A DNA stretch of 13,184 bases from an uncultured Nitrospina sp. (lineage in GTDB: Bacteria > Nitrospinota > Nitrospinia > Nitrospinales > VA-1), in the NCBI GenBank assembly GCA_913044145.1, contig CAJWOD010000022.1, forward strand, positions 1 through 13,184, written 5' to 3'. Position 1 is the stretch's first letter; each line of letters starts with the position of its first letter. Below are positions 1 through 6,118 of this stretch, in pieces. Both the position numbers and the translations under genes were made by a program. The notes under the pieces are model-generated. The model was given only the letters and a program-made list of their open reading frames with translations. It was not told the DNA's origin and did no database searches.

Positions 1-8
1 TAGCTATA

Positions 9-32
9 AAAATACTGTTTTCGTAGTATTTT
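9..32 (+). terminator. AT-rich hairpin, possible terminator of a gene left of the window
   Basis: AAAATACT (9-16) and AGTATTTT (25-32) form a perfect 8-bp stem around an 8-base loop, and the 3' arm ends in four Ts. GCTA (3-6) and TAGC (39-42) could extend it with an internal bulge. It may end transcription from a gene outside the window. Because AAGGAG follows directly at 33-38, it could instead shape the ribosome binding site of the tiny ORF at 46. The stem is AT-only apart from one G-C pair, so it would be weak. Confidence 0.3.
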
Positions 33-45
33 AAGGAGTAGCTTA

Positions 46-120
46 ATGATTTACAGCAATTACCATGCCTTTATTTTATTAACATTAAATCAAGGCTTTT
101 TCAAAATTTTACAAAAATAG
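46..120 (+). CDS. Possible 24-codon small ORF with strong ribosome binding site
   Basis: AAGGAG at 33-38 lies 7 bases before an ATG at 46, and the frame runs 24 codons to TAG at 118-120. The peptide begins MIYSNYHAFILL. It contains four leucines, all TTA, three of them clustered (codons 11, 12 and 14). I do not recognise the peptide. Its position upstream of leuA invites the idea of a leucine leader peptide, but leuA is 550 bases away and no terminator/antiterminator pair with a U-tract follows closely. The ribosome binding site is better than that of most genes in the window, which is the main support. Chance in AT-rich DNA is a real alternative. Confidence 0.25.
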   Translation: MIYSNYHAFILLTLNQGFFKILQK

Positions 121-673
121 TGTAAAAATTATACAATATTTTGCGTTAAATTATGAAAATTTTGGGTATAATTCTTTCTAAAGTACTCAGGGCAGTACCG
201 TTTAAGCTGAGTTTGGGTCATTATCTATTCTACAGCCAATTCAAATCTTTTTCACCCCAAAATACTAATACGTCTTTAGAAATAGCACAGAAAAAATCAA
301 TTAATCCCGCCCAAAATAAAGAGTTTTTCCTGAAATACTTGTATTTTTTATTTTATTTGATTAAAGTGCCTTTATTGTAATAATTTTCTAGACAGGCTCT
401 AAATGCAACGCAAACAAACAAAAAATGGCCCCTCATTCGAATTTCAATCCGATCTGGTATCGCGCTTGAATTTACGTCTACTGCTATCTAAGACCCTTTT
501 CAAAAAGTCTCTTCTATAAATAACGGGTCGACATAGGCTCTGAAAAAGCCCCAAACAAAACAGCTTTAATTTCTTGTTTTTTGACTTCCATGAAAACCTT
601 CCAATCCTCTGGAATTCAACCTGATAAACCTTATAATGGAAGGGTAATTTAATTTTAAAAGGAATTTCTAGTC
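121..673 (+). other. Non-coding region upstream of leuA
   Basis: About 550 bases have no convincing gene. A 75-codon frame at 153-380 lacks a ribosome binding site and looks like chance. Near 183-206 two mutually exclusive short stems are possible: GTACT with AGTAC, or ACTCAG with CTGAGT. Neither is followed by a U-tract. GGCT/AGCC near 534-549 can form a small hairpin. I found no T-box core, tRNA, or recognisable riboswitch. The only persuasive signal is the TATAAT just before leuA. Confidence 0.5.
632..637 (+). promoter_or_regulatory. Probable -10 element of the leuA promoter
   Basis: A perfect TATAAT lies at 632-637. Transcription would start near 644, leaving a leader of about 30 bases that includes the leuA Shine-Dalgarno at 657-664. 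No good -35 hexamer stands 16-18 bases upstream (CTGGAA occupies that place), so the promoter may be weak or activator-dependent. Confidence 0.4.
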
Positions 674-2236
674 ATGCAACGCGAAAAACTTATCATTTTC
701 GACACCACTTTAAGGGACGGAGAACAGTGTCCTGGTGCCAGCCTGAACATCAAGGAAAAACTTGAGATAGCAAGGCAGCTGGCTCTACTTAAAGTTGATG
801 TGATCGAAGCAGGTTTTCCAGTTGCTTCACCTGGAGATTTCGAATCGGTCAAACAAATTGCTGAAGAAATTCGTGGAGCGAGCATTGCAGGTCTTTCTCG
901 TGCACTAGAAAAGGATATTGAAGCTACAGCGAAGGCCTTAGAAAAAGCAGAAAAGCCACGCATCCATATTTTCCTTTCAACCTCCAAAGTACATCGCGAC
1001 CATATGGTTGAAAAAGCAAAAGAGGAAATCATAGAAATGGGAGTAAAAGCGATTTCTTTTGCCCGTAAATTTTGTGACGATGTCGAGTTCTCACCCATGG
1101 ACGCTACTCGAACGGAAAAAGATTTCCTCGTAGAAGTCACTCGCGAAGTAATACAGGCAGGTGCAACAACGGTGAATATTCCCGATACGGTTGGCTACAC
1201 CATCCCAGAAGAGTTTGCTCAATTAATTAGCTATTTAAAGCAAAACGTAAATAACATCGACCAAGCCATTATCAGCGTGCACTGCCATAATGATTTAGGC
1301 CTGGCAGTCTCAAACTCTCTGGCCGCCGTGCAAGCAGGCGCAAGACAAGTAGAGTGCACCATCAATGGTATCGGCGAACGAGCTGGCAACGCAGCAATGG
1401 AAGAAATAGTAATGGCGGTTCGAACAAGAAGAGACTTCTTTAGTAATGTGCAGACGAATATTGAAACACGCCATATCCAACCCTGCAGTAAACTGGTCAG
1501 CAGTCTCACCGGATTCTTCGTACAACGTAACAAAGCAATTGTCGGCAAAAATGCTTTTGCCCACGAATCAGGAATTCATCAGCACGGCTTTTTAAAACGT
1601 AAAGATACTTTCGAAATCATGGACCCTGCAGATGTTGGGGGTGAGGAGTCTGAGCTAGTGATGGGAAAACATTCCGGACGCAACGCCCTACTCCACAAAG
1701 TGCAAGAAATAGGTTACAGCTTGAGCAAGGAAGAACTCGATAGGGTTTTCGATGAATTTAAGTTGCTGGCAGATGAAAAAAAAGAAATTTTTGAAGATGA
1801 TATCCACACCCTCATTCAAAAACAAAAGTTCTCCGAGGATCAACAAGTCACCTATAAGCTATCTACTTTAAAATGCGAATTTGAAAGTGGCAAAGAACCC
1901 CAGGCAACAGTCGCTTTAATAAGTCGCGATGGCAAGGAACACAAAACCTCCTCTAGCGGAGATGGCCCAGTTGATGCCATTTATAATGCCATCGATAAAA
2001 TTACGGGTCTCACATGCAAACTGCTTGACTACCAAGTGATGTCAAAGACCAAGGGACAGGATGCGCAAGGTGAGGTTACTGTTCGCGTACAGAATGAAAA
2101 ACGTGAAGTTCTGGGTAAGGGTGTTGGCGTTAATACCATTGAGGCTAGTGGCTATGCATATGTCAATGCCATTAACAAGCTATTGTTAAAATCTAAATCT
2201 GGTCCCGTCGAGGGCAACGAGGTTTCAGGCCCCTGA
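674..2236 (+). CDS. leuA: 2-isopropylmalate synthase
   Basis: LeuA condenses acetyl-CoA with 2-oxoisovalerate to give 2-isopropylmalate, the first committed step of leucine synthesis, in the cytoplasm. The 520-residue length is normal for full LeuA. The catalytic TIM barrel opens with FDTTLRDGEQCPG (residues 9-21, with the metal-binding Asp10). It continues through NIPDTVGYT (168-176), the metal-binding SVHCHNDLG (H203, H205) and NGIGERAGNAAMEE (231-244). The linker contains AFAHESGIHQHG (294-305). The C-terminal leucine-sensing domain (about 370-510) keeps the GDGPVDA motif (429-435), so feedback inhibition by leucine is expected. The start is supported by AAAAGGAA at 657-664, 9 bases upstream, and by the motif beginning 8 residues in. 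No other leu gene is in the window, so leuA is separated from leuBCD here. A strong terminator follows the stop codon. Homocitrate and citramalate synthases are less likely given the close LeuA-type motifs. Confidence 0.96.
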   Translation: MQREKLIIFDTTLRDGEQCPGASLNIKEKLEIARQLALLKVDVIEAGFPVASPGDFESVKQIAEEIRGASIAGLSRALEKDIEATAKALEKAEKPRIHIFLSTSKVHRDHMVEKAKEEIIEMGVKAISFARKFCDDVEFSPMDATRTEKDFLVEVTREVIQAGATTVNIPDTVGYTIPEEFAQLISYLKQNVNNIDQAIISVHCHNDLGLAVSNSLAAVQAGARQVECTINGIGERAGNAAMEEIVMAVRTRRDFFSNVQTNIETRHIQPCSKLVSSLTGFFVQRNKAIVGKNAFAHESGIHQHGFLKRKDTFEIMDPADVGGEESELVMGKHSGRNALLHKVQEIGYSLSKEELDRVFDEFKLLADEKKEIFEDDIHTLIQKQKFSEDQQVTYKLSTLKCEFESGKEPQATVALISRDGKEHKTSSSGDGPVDAIYNAIDKITGLTCKLLDYQVMSKTKGQDAQGEVTVRVQNEKREVLGKGVGVNTIEASGYAYVNAINKLLLKSKSGPVEGNEVSGP

Positions 2237-2258
2237 TTTTAGTAGACATTTATATCCT

Positions 2259-2286
2259 CCTCTTCCGGAAGCCCGGGAGAGGTTTT
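2259..2286 (+). terminator. Intrinsic terminator after leuA
   Basis: A 10-bp stem (2259-2268 with 2273-2282, one G-U pair) closes on a four-base AAGC loop and is followed by TTTT (2283-2286), then CACTTTT. It starts 22 bases after the leuA stop. It ends only 7 bases before the cmoA Shine-Dalgarno, so cmoA would need read-through or a promoter inside leuA. Confidence 0.7.
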
Positions 2287-2293
2287 CACTTTT

Positions 2294-2309
2294 AGGAGAA
2301 AAACGGATT
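2294..2309 (+). promoter_or_regulatory. Ribosome binding site and non-canonical ATT start of cmoA
   Basis: AGGAG at 2294-2298 is followed after 8 bases by ATT at 2307-2309. This is the only site that combines a Shine-Dalgarno with the conserved CmoA N-terminus. AUU starts are known in E. coli infC and pcnB. Confidence 0.7.
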
Positions 2310-3032
2310 TCTAATCGAGACACATTATTTCAAAAACCTAAAACAACAGAACCTTTCAAGTTTAATGACTCTGTCGCCCGGGTTTTTGATGACATGTTGC
2401 ATCGCAGTGTCCCAATGTACCAGGAATGTCAGGACCTGACTTTACACTGGTGCTCTCAATTCGCTAAACCGTCCACCTCGATATATGATCTCGGCTGTTC
2501 AACGGGAACGCTCATTTTAAAATTAGTAAAAACTCTAGAAGCTTCAGCAAATATAAAACTGATAGGAATCGATAATTCGGCAGCCATGCTAAAAAAAGCT
2601 AAAGAGAACCTTAGCAACTCTCCCTTTTCTTGCAAATTGGTTGAAGCGAATATAAATGACAACCTAAACATTACCAATGCTTCAGTAGTTGTCATGAACT
2701 ACACATTACAATTTGTTCAACCGGAAAACCGACTCTCTACCATAAAAAATATTTACAACGGATTAGTGCCAGGCGGCGGCATGATTCTTATAGAGAAAGT
2801 AAAAAGTGAAGCACCAAAACTCAACAAAACATTCATCGAATTCCACCACCAGTTCAAAGAGCAAAAAGGCTACTCAAAACTGGAAATTTCACAGAAACGT
2901 GAAGCTTTAGAAAATGTACTCATCCCCTGGACGGCAGAGCAAAACAGCAATCTATTATATTCTGCAGGGTTTTCAACGGTAGAGTTGTTTTTTAAGTGGA
3001 ATAACTTTGCTGGGTTTATTGCGTTGAAATAA
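2307..3032 (+). CDS. cmoA: Carboxy-S-adenosyl-L-methionine synthase CmoA, predicted ATT start
   Basis: CmoA turns S-adenosylmethionine plus prephenate into carboxy-SAM. CmoB then uses this to make 5-carboxymethoxyuridine at wobble position 34 of several tRNAs. With the start used here the protein has 241 residues (E. coli about 247). It shows YDLGCSTG (60-67, SAM loop), GIDNSAAM (87-94), MNYTLQF (130-136), the post-strand LVPGGGMILIEK, and GYSKLEISQKR (188-198), whose Arg198 matches the Arg that binds the carboxylate of carboxy-SAM in E. coli CmoA. The first ATG (2394) would remove conserved sequence: the frame upstream encodes SNRDTLF then FNDSVARVFDDM, matching the E. coli N-terminus (SHRDTLF, FDERVAEVFPDM). 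The frame is open back to 2190 but holds no ATG, GTG or TTG before 2394. ATT at 2307 sits 8 bases after AGGAG (2294-2298) and aligns exactly with the E. coli start Met. Family assignment is firm. The ATT start is inference, and a sequencing error of ATG is the alternative. cmoB is not in the window. Confidence 0.93.
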   Translation: MSNRDTLFQKPKTTEPFKFNDSVARVFDDMLHRSVPMYQECQDLTLHWCSQFAKPSTSIYDLGCSTGTLILKLVKTLEASANIKLIGIDNSAAMLKKAKENLSNSPFSCKLVEANINDNLNITNASVVVMNYTLQFVQPENRLSTIKNIYNGLVPGGGMILIEKVKSEAPKLNKTFIEFHHQFKEQKGYSKLEISQKREALENVLIPWTAEQNSNLLYSAGFSTVELFFKWNNFAGFIALK

Positions 3033-3106
3033 AATCTATTGTATCCTTAGCTACTGATTTTTAAGGTTAAAAGCATCGGGTTCACAGCAAACAAGAGGGA
3101 GGTTTT

Positions 3107-3298
3107 ATGCCAAATTATGACCACACTTGTGGAAAATGCAAAAAGGATTTCGTCATAGAAATGAAGATTTCTGAAGTTGACAAGAAAAAGGTCTCCTGTC
3201 CTGAATGCGGTTCAAAAAATGTAACGCGAAATATTACCAACAATTCTTTTTGGAGTGAAAGCGTCGACCGCTACAATTACTCCAAAATGAAAGATTAA
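3107..3298 (+). CDS. FmdB-type small zinc-ribbon protein
   Basis: A 63-residue protein with two CxxC knuckles, C8-GK-C11 and C32-PE-C35, 20 residues apart. This is the zinc-ribbon layout of the FmdB/CxxC_CXXC_SSSS regulatory-protein family. The N-terminus MPNYDHTCGKCKKDF resembles the family signature MPxYEYxCxxCGxxF. A very strong Shine-Dalgarno, GAGGGAGG (3095-3102), precedes the ATG by 4 bases. The C-terminal tail is short and polar (WSESVDRYNYSKMKD) and lacks the Ser-rich tail of some relatives. The FmdB name comes from a suggested regulator of formamidase, but the role of most members is unknown and I infer none here. It lies 74 bases after cmoA and could share its transcript. Confidence 0.8.
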   Translation: MPNYDHTCGKCKKDFVIEMKISEVDKKKVSCPECGSKNVTRNITNNSFWSESVDRYNYSKMKD

Positions 3299-3308
3299 TT
3301 CATATTAA

Positions 3309-3509
3309 ATATGCTTACTGGGTCTCAGCCTATCACTAGAATTTTTCCAGGCCGATCAAGCGAACTGGCGCATTTCCTATTACGAGGCCGAGCATCCACA
3401 TTGCCAAAAATGTTTAGGTGGTAACACTTGGTTTAAATTGGTTTTGAGTCGGGCAGGATCTATCGTTATCTGGAAACACCTCATAAGTTTCTTCTACAAA
3501 CAGTCATAA
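3309..3509 (+). other. Open frame without a start codon, possible gene remnant
   Basis: Between the zinc-ribbon gene and tRNA-Pro one frame stays open for 66 codons, ending at TAA 3507-3509. It has no ATG, GTG or CTG with a ribosome binding site. The translation contains EAEHPHCQKCLGGNTW, with a CxxC after a His, and looks more protein-like than typical AT-rich spacer. I do not recognise it. It may be the decayed end of a small metal-binding protein gene or simply chance. CATATT/AATATG at 3301-3313 forms a short inverted repeat at its left edge. Confidence 0.2.
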
Positions 3510-3516
3510 TAAGAGT

Positions 3517-3593
3517 CGGGATGTAGCGCAGCCTGGTAGCGCACTTGCTTCGGGAGTAAGGGGTCGGAGGTTCAAATCCTCTCATCCCGACCA
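3517..3593 (+). tRNA. tRNA-Pro (anticodon CGG)
   Basis: A complete 77-base tRNA. The acceptor arms CGGGATG (3517-3523) and CATCCCG (3583-3589) pair over 7 bp, and ACCA (3590-3593) is encoded. The D arm is GCGC-AGCCTGGTA-GCGC. The anticodon arm is CTTGC-TTCGGGA-GTAAG with anticodon CGG at 3551-3553. The T arm is GGAGG-TTCAAAT-CCTCT with one G-T end pair. It closely resembles E. coli proK and reads the CCG codon. The first base pair is C1-G72, usual for bacterial tRNA-Pro. CATAAT at 3505-3510 could be a -10 element, but would start transcription almost at the mature 5' end. Confidence 0.97.
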
Positions 3594-3599
3594 GCAAAT

Positions 3600-3638
3600 A
3601 AAGGGGTTTTTAGCAATTGCTGTAAGCCCTTTTTCTTT
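3600..3638 (+). terminator. Intrinsic terminator after tRNA-Pro
   Basis: AAAGGG (3600-3605) pairs with CCCTTT (3627-3632), with an inner palindrome AGCAATTGCT (3612-3621) extending the structure. TTCTTT follows. It begins 7 bases after the tRNA and ends 15 bases before lpdA, so it probably separates the two units. Confidence 0.6.
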
Positions 3639-3652
3639 ATGGATAACACAGG

Positions 3653-5044
3653 ATGAGTAACAATAAAAAAATTGTAGTATTGGGTGGTGGACCTGGAGGT
3701 TATGCGGCAGCTTTTCTTGCTGCGGATAAAGGTATGAATGTTACCTTGATTGACTCTGGCAATAAGCTCGGCGGAGTGTGTCTGCATCGTGGATGTATTC
3801 CTTCCAAGGCTCTTCTCCACATAGCCCACCTGATAAATGAAACAAAGGAAGCCAAAACATGGGGAATTGATTTTGGCGAACCCAAGATCGATCTTGACGG
3901 CGTTCGTAATTGGAAGAACAAAGTCATCGATAAAATGGCAACAGGGCTCACTCAGTTATGCAAACAACGAAAAGTGGAGTTCGTTTCAGCAAAAGGAAAC
4001 TTTAAAGATTCAAACAACATAGAAGCGAATGGAAAGCTTTACTCTTTCGACCATTGCATACTTGCGACTGGATCCCGCCCAACTCAGCCCTTTGAAAATA
4101 TCTCTCACCTCATCGACTCTACAAATGCACTGGAATTAAAAAGCATTCCCAAGCGTTTACTGGTTGTCGGTGGTGGATACATTGGTTTAGAAATGGGCAG
4201 TGTTTATGCAGCACTCGGCAGTCAAGTCACTATTGTAGAGATGATGAAAGATATTTTACCAGGGGTTGATCGCGACTTGGTAAGGCCCTTGCACCATAGG
4301 ATTAAGAATCAATTTGAAGAAATCTTTTTAAACACCAAAGTCAAGGATTTTGAAAGTAAAGGTTCTAAAGTTTCAGTCACATTTGAAAACGAATCCGGTG
4401 TCGAGCACAAGGAGTTTGATCAAGCACTTATCTCTATTGGTCGCAGACCCAACACAGAAAATATAGGGCTCGAAAACACAAAAGTAAAATTAGATGATAA
4501 AGGTTTTGTAATTGCCAACTCGCAACAAAAGACAGGAGACCCCTCTATATTAGCTATTGGCGATGTGGTTGGCAATCCTATGCTGGCTCACAAAGCAGCA
4601 CATGAGGCTAAAGTTGCAGTGGAAGTCTTAAATGGAGAAAGTTCTGATTTCAAAAATCGAGTGATTCCAGCTGTAGTTTTCACCGACCCTGAAATCGCCT
4701 GGGCAGGGTTGACTGAAAATGAAGCTCAGGCGCAAGGTAGAAACGTAAAGGTTGCAAAATTTCCATGGGGTGCCTCGGGCAGAGCGCAGACCTTGGGCCG
4801 CGGAGAAGGGTTGACCAAATTGCTAATTGATCCAGAATCTGAGAGAATTTTGGGTGTAGGTTTAACCGGTTCCGGAGCTGGTGAACTCATTGCCGAAGGA
4901 GTTTTAGCCATCCAAACTCTAGTGAAAGCCAAAGAATTGGCCTTATCGATCCATCCACATCCCACTTTGTCCGAAACTATGATGGAAACGGCAGAGGTGT
5001 TTTATGGGACTGCCACCCATATTTATAAAAAAAAGAGAACATAA
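3653..5044 (+). CDS. lpdA: Dihydrolipoamide dehydrogenase (E3)
   Basis: This FAD flavoprotein reoxidises dihydrolipoyl groups of 2-oxoacid dehydrogenases or the glycine cleavage H-protein and passes electrons to NAD+. The 463-residue length is typical. In order: FAD-binding VVLGGGPGGYAAA (8-20), redox disulfide in GGVCLHRGCIPSK (C43, C48), the ATG motif ILATGSRP (136-143), NAD-binding VVGGGYIGLE (171-180), second FAD motif AIGDVVGNPMLAHKA (301-315), and the C-terminal dimer/active-site HPHPTLSE (H434-E441). The motif has Leu-His-Arg between the cysteines where many E3s have Leu-Asn-Val, a change seen in some lineages. The His-Pro pair separates it from mercuric or glutathione reductase relatives. 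No E1, E2 or gcv genes are beside it, so which complex it serves cannot be read here. The ribosome binding site is weak (GGA at 3641-3643). A 5-codon ORF from ATG 3639 overlaps the start as ATGA, which may allow coupled initiation. Confidence 0.95.
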   Translation: MSNNKKIVVLGGGPGGYAAAFLAADKGMNVTLIDSGNKLGGVCLHRGCIPSKALLHIAHLINETKEAKTWGIDFGEPKIDLDGVRNWKNKVIDKMATGLTQLCKQRKVEFVSAKGNFKDSNNIEANGKLYSFDHCILATGSRPTQPFENISHLIDSTNALELKSIPKRLLVVGGGYIGLEMGSVYAALGSQVTIVEMMKDILPGVDRDLVRPLHHRIKNQFEEIFLNTKVKDFESKGSKVSVTFENESGVEHKEFDQALISIGRRPNTENIGLENTKVKLDDKGFVIANSQQKTGDPSILAIGDVVGNPMLAHKAAHEAKVAVEVLNGESSDFKNRVIPAVVFTDPEIAWAGLTENEAQAQGRNVKVAKFPWGASGRAQTLGRGEGLTKLLIDPESERILGVGLTGSGAGELIAEGVLAIQTLVKAKELALSIHPHPTLSETMMETAEVFYGTATHIYKKKRT

Positions 5045-5085
5045 CATTTTAAAATTAAATAATAAGTAGTTCAGATTATTCTCCC

Positions 5086-5127
5086 AAAATATTTTTCGAA
5101 AAAGCTACAAACCATTAAAAATATTTT
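5086..5127. repeat. Two copies of palindrome AAAATATTTT upstream of the J-domain gene
   Basis: The 10-base palindrome AAAATATTTT occurs at 5086-5095 and 5118-5127, 32 bp centre to centre, close to three helical turns. The second copy touches the proposed -10 element. Such spacing would suit an operator or bent DNA, but the local AT content makes chance plausible. Confidence 0.3.
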
Positions 5128-5132
5128 AGTAT
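5127..5132 (+). promoter_or_regulatory. Possible -10 element for a leaderless J-domain transcript
   Basis: TAGTAT at 5127-5132 ends 7 bases before the ATG at 5140. There is no Shine-Dalgarno in the preceding 20 bases, so a transcript starting at or next to the ATG is likely. The -35 region (GCTACA, 5104-5109) matches consensus at only three positions. Confidence 0.35.
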
Positions 5133-5139
5133 ACGCACC

Positions 5140-6060
5140 ATGGCTCAAACTACCAACCGTGACTATTACAAAATCCTAGGGGTTACAACTAAAACCCCGA
5201 AAAATGAGCTAAAAAAGAAGTATCGGGAGTTGGCAAAAAAATATCATCCGGACTCCAATCAGGGTAGTAAAGATGCCGAGAATAAATTTAAAATAATTTC
5301 TGAAGCCTATGAAATTTTAAGTGATGCAAAAAAACGCAAAGAGTATGACCGCCAAAGAAGTTATAAAAATCAATCCAGGCCCAGGTCCTCAGGTCAGCCT
5401 AATTGGGCTCAGGAACCACCGGGTGGATTCGGACGTCGTCCCGGCGGAAACGAACAATCTTATCAGGAACCCTTTGCGGCAGAACCGGAACCGATTGATC
5501 CGGACATGCCAACAAGCGGATTTGACTTACAGTTTATCATCGATGTTCCGCTTCCTACGGTAGCACTTGGTGGGACAATTCCTTATACCTACGAAAAATA
5601 TGTTAAATGTCAGAGTTGTGATGGGTCTGGAATGCAAGATGAGGGTGAATGCTCTGATTGTCAAGGTAAACAGCTTGTTGTCCGGTCCGTTACTCTGGAT
5701 GTTAAGATTCCACCAGGTGTAGCAGATAAACATACTCTATCAATCATAAAAAAAGGCGGCGAAGGAAAAAATGGTGGCCCGCCCGGAGATTTGTTTCTAA
5801 AAATAAATACCCAGCCACATCCTCATTTCAAACGTATAAAAAACGATATTATCAGTCAGGTTACTATCCCCAGAAAACTCGCCGACGAAGGTGGCACTTT
5901 TGAAGTAAAAACTTTGAATAAAACTAAAACAATCGAAGTGGAAGAAGGAACTTTAATTGGCGAAGAGTTAAGAATTCGTGGCGAAGGAGCTACCATAAAC
6001 TGGGGGAAGAAAAGAGGCGATTTAATTATTAAATTTAATATCGAGGAAGATGATTCGTGA
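5140..6060 (+). CDS. DnaJ-family co-chaperone with reduced zinc module
   Basis: A 306-residue J-domain protein expected to stimulate the ATPase of DnaK and deliver clients in the cytoplasm. The J domain (8-70) has YYKILGV and the HPD triad (36-38). A Gly/Pro/Arg-rich linker (about 75-125) follows. The DnaJ C-terminal substrate-binding domain (about 127-300) includes IPPGVADKHTLSI (190-202), GEGKNGGPPGDLFLKI and the second barrel. Instead of the four CxxCxGxG repeats of classical DnaJ there are only two, C157-QS-C160-DGSG and C171-SD-C174-QGK, enough for one zinc site. It is therefore intermediate between DnaJ (about 375 residues) and zinc-less CbpA (about 305). I leave the symbol blank for this reason. 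No dnaK or grpE is near. No Shine-Dalgarno is visible; see the -10-like element just before the ATG. The next gene converges on it. Confidence 0.9.
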   Translation: MAQTTNRDYYKILGVTTKTPKNELKKKYRELAKKYHPDSNQGSKDAENKFKIISEAYEILSDAKKRKEYDRQRSYKNQSRPRSSGQPNWAQEPPGGFGRRPGGNEQSYQEPFAAEPEPIDPDMPTSGFDLQFIIDVPLPTVALGGTIPYTYEKYVKCQSCDGSGMQDEGECSDCQGKQLVVRSVTLDVKIPPGVADKHTLSIIKKGGEGKNGGPPGDLFLKINTQPHPHFKRIKNDIISQVTIPRKLADEGGTFEVKTLNKTKTIEVEEGTLIGEELRIRGEGATINWGKKRGDLIIKFNIEEDDS

Positions 6061-6118
6061 CCTTTATTTCTTCCATTCTCTCCATGACAGCAATTTTTAT
6101 CTGCCTATTAAGGAAGGA

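Noticed and set aside
153..380. 75-codon ORF on the + strand
   Set aside because: No ribosome binding site, very AT-rich, no recognisable motif; the hydrophobic C-terminus is what AT-rich DNA gives by chance.
380..660. T-box or other riboswitch upstream of leuA
   Set aside because: I searched by eye for the T-box core and for terminator/antiterminator arms and found no convincing set.
402..682. ATGCAACGC repeated at 402-410 and at the leuA start (674-682)
   Set aside because: Only 9 bases match exactly, and the frame after 402 does not continue as LeuA; likely coincidence rather than a duplicated gene start.
655..1140. 161-residue ORF antisense to leuA
   Set aside because: It is a shadow of the leuA codon pattern, with Ser/Ala/Arg-rich low-information translation and no start signal.
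2394..3032. cmoA starting at the first ATG (212 residues)
   Set aside because: It drops 29 codons that encode conserved CmoA sequence, and there is no Shine-Dalgarno before 2394.
3517..3593. tRNA-Pro 3' end as an integration site
   Set aside because: No integrase gene and no direct repeat of the tRNA 3' end were seen downstream; the flanking genes are housekeeping.
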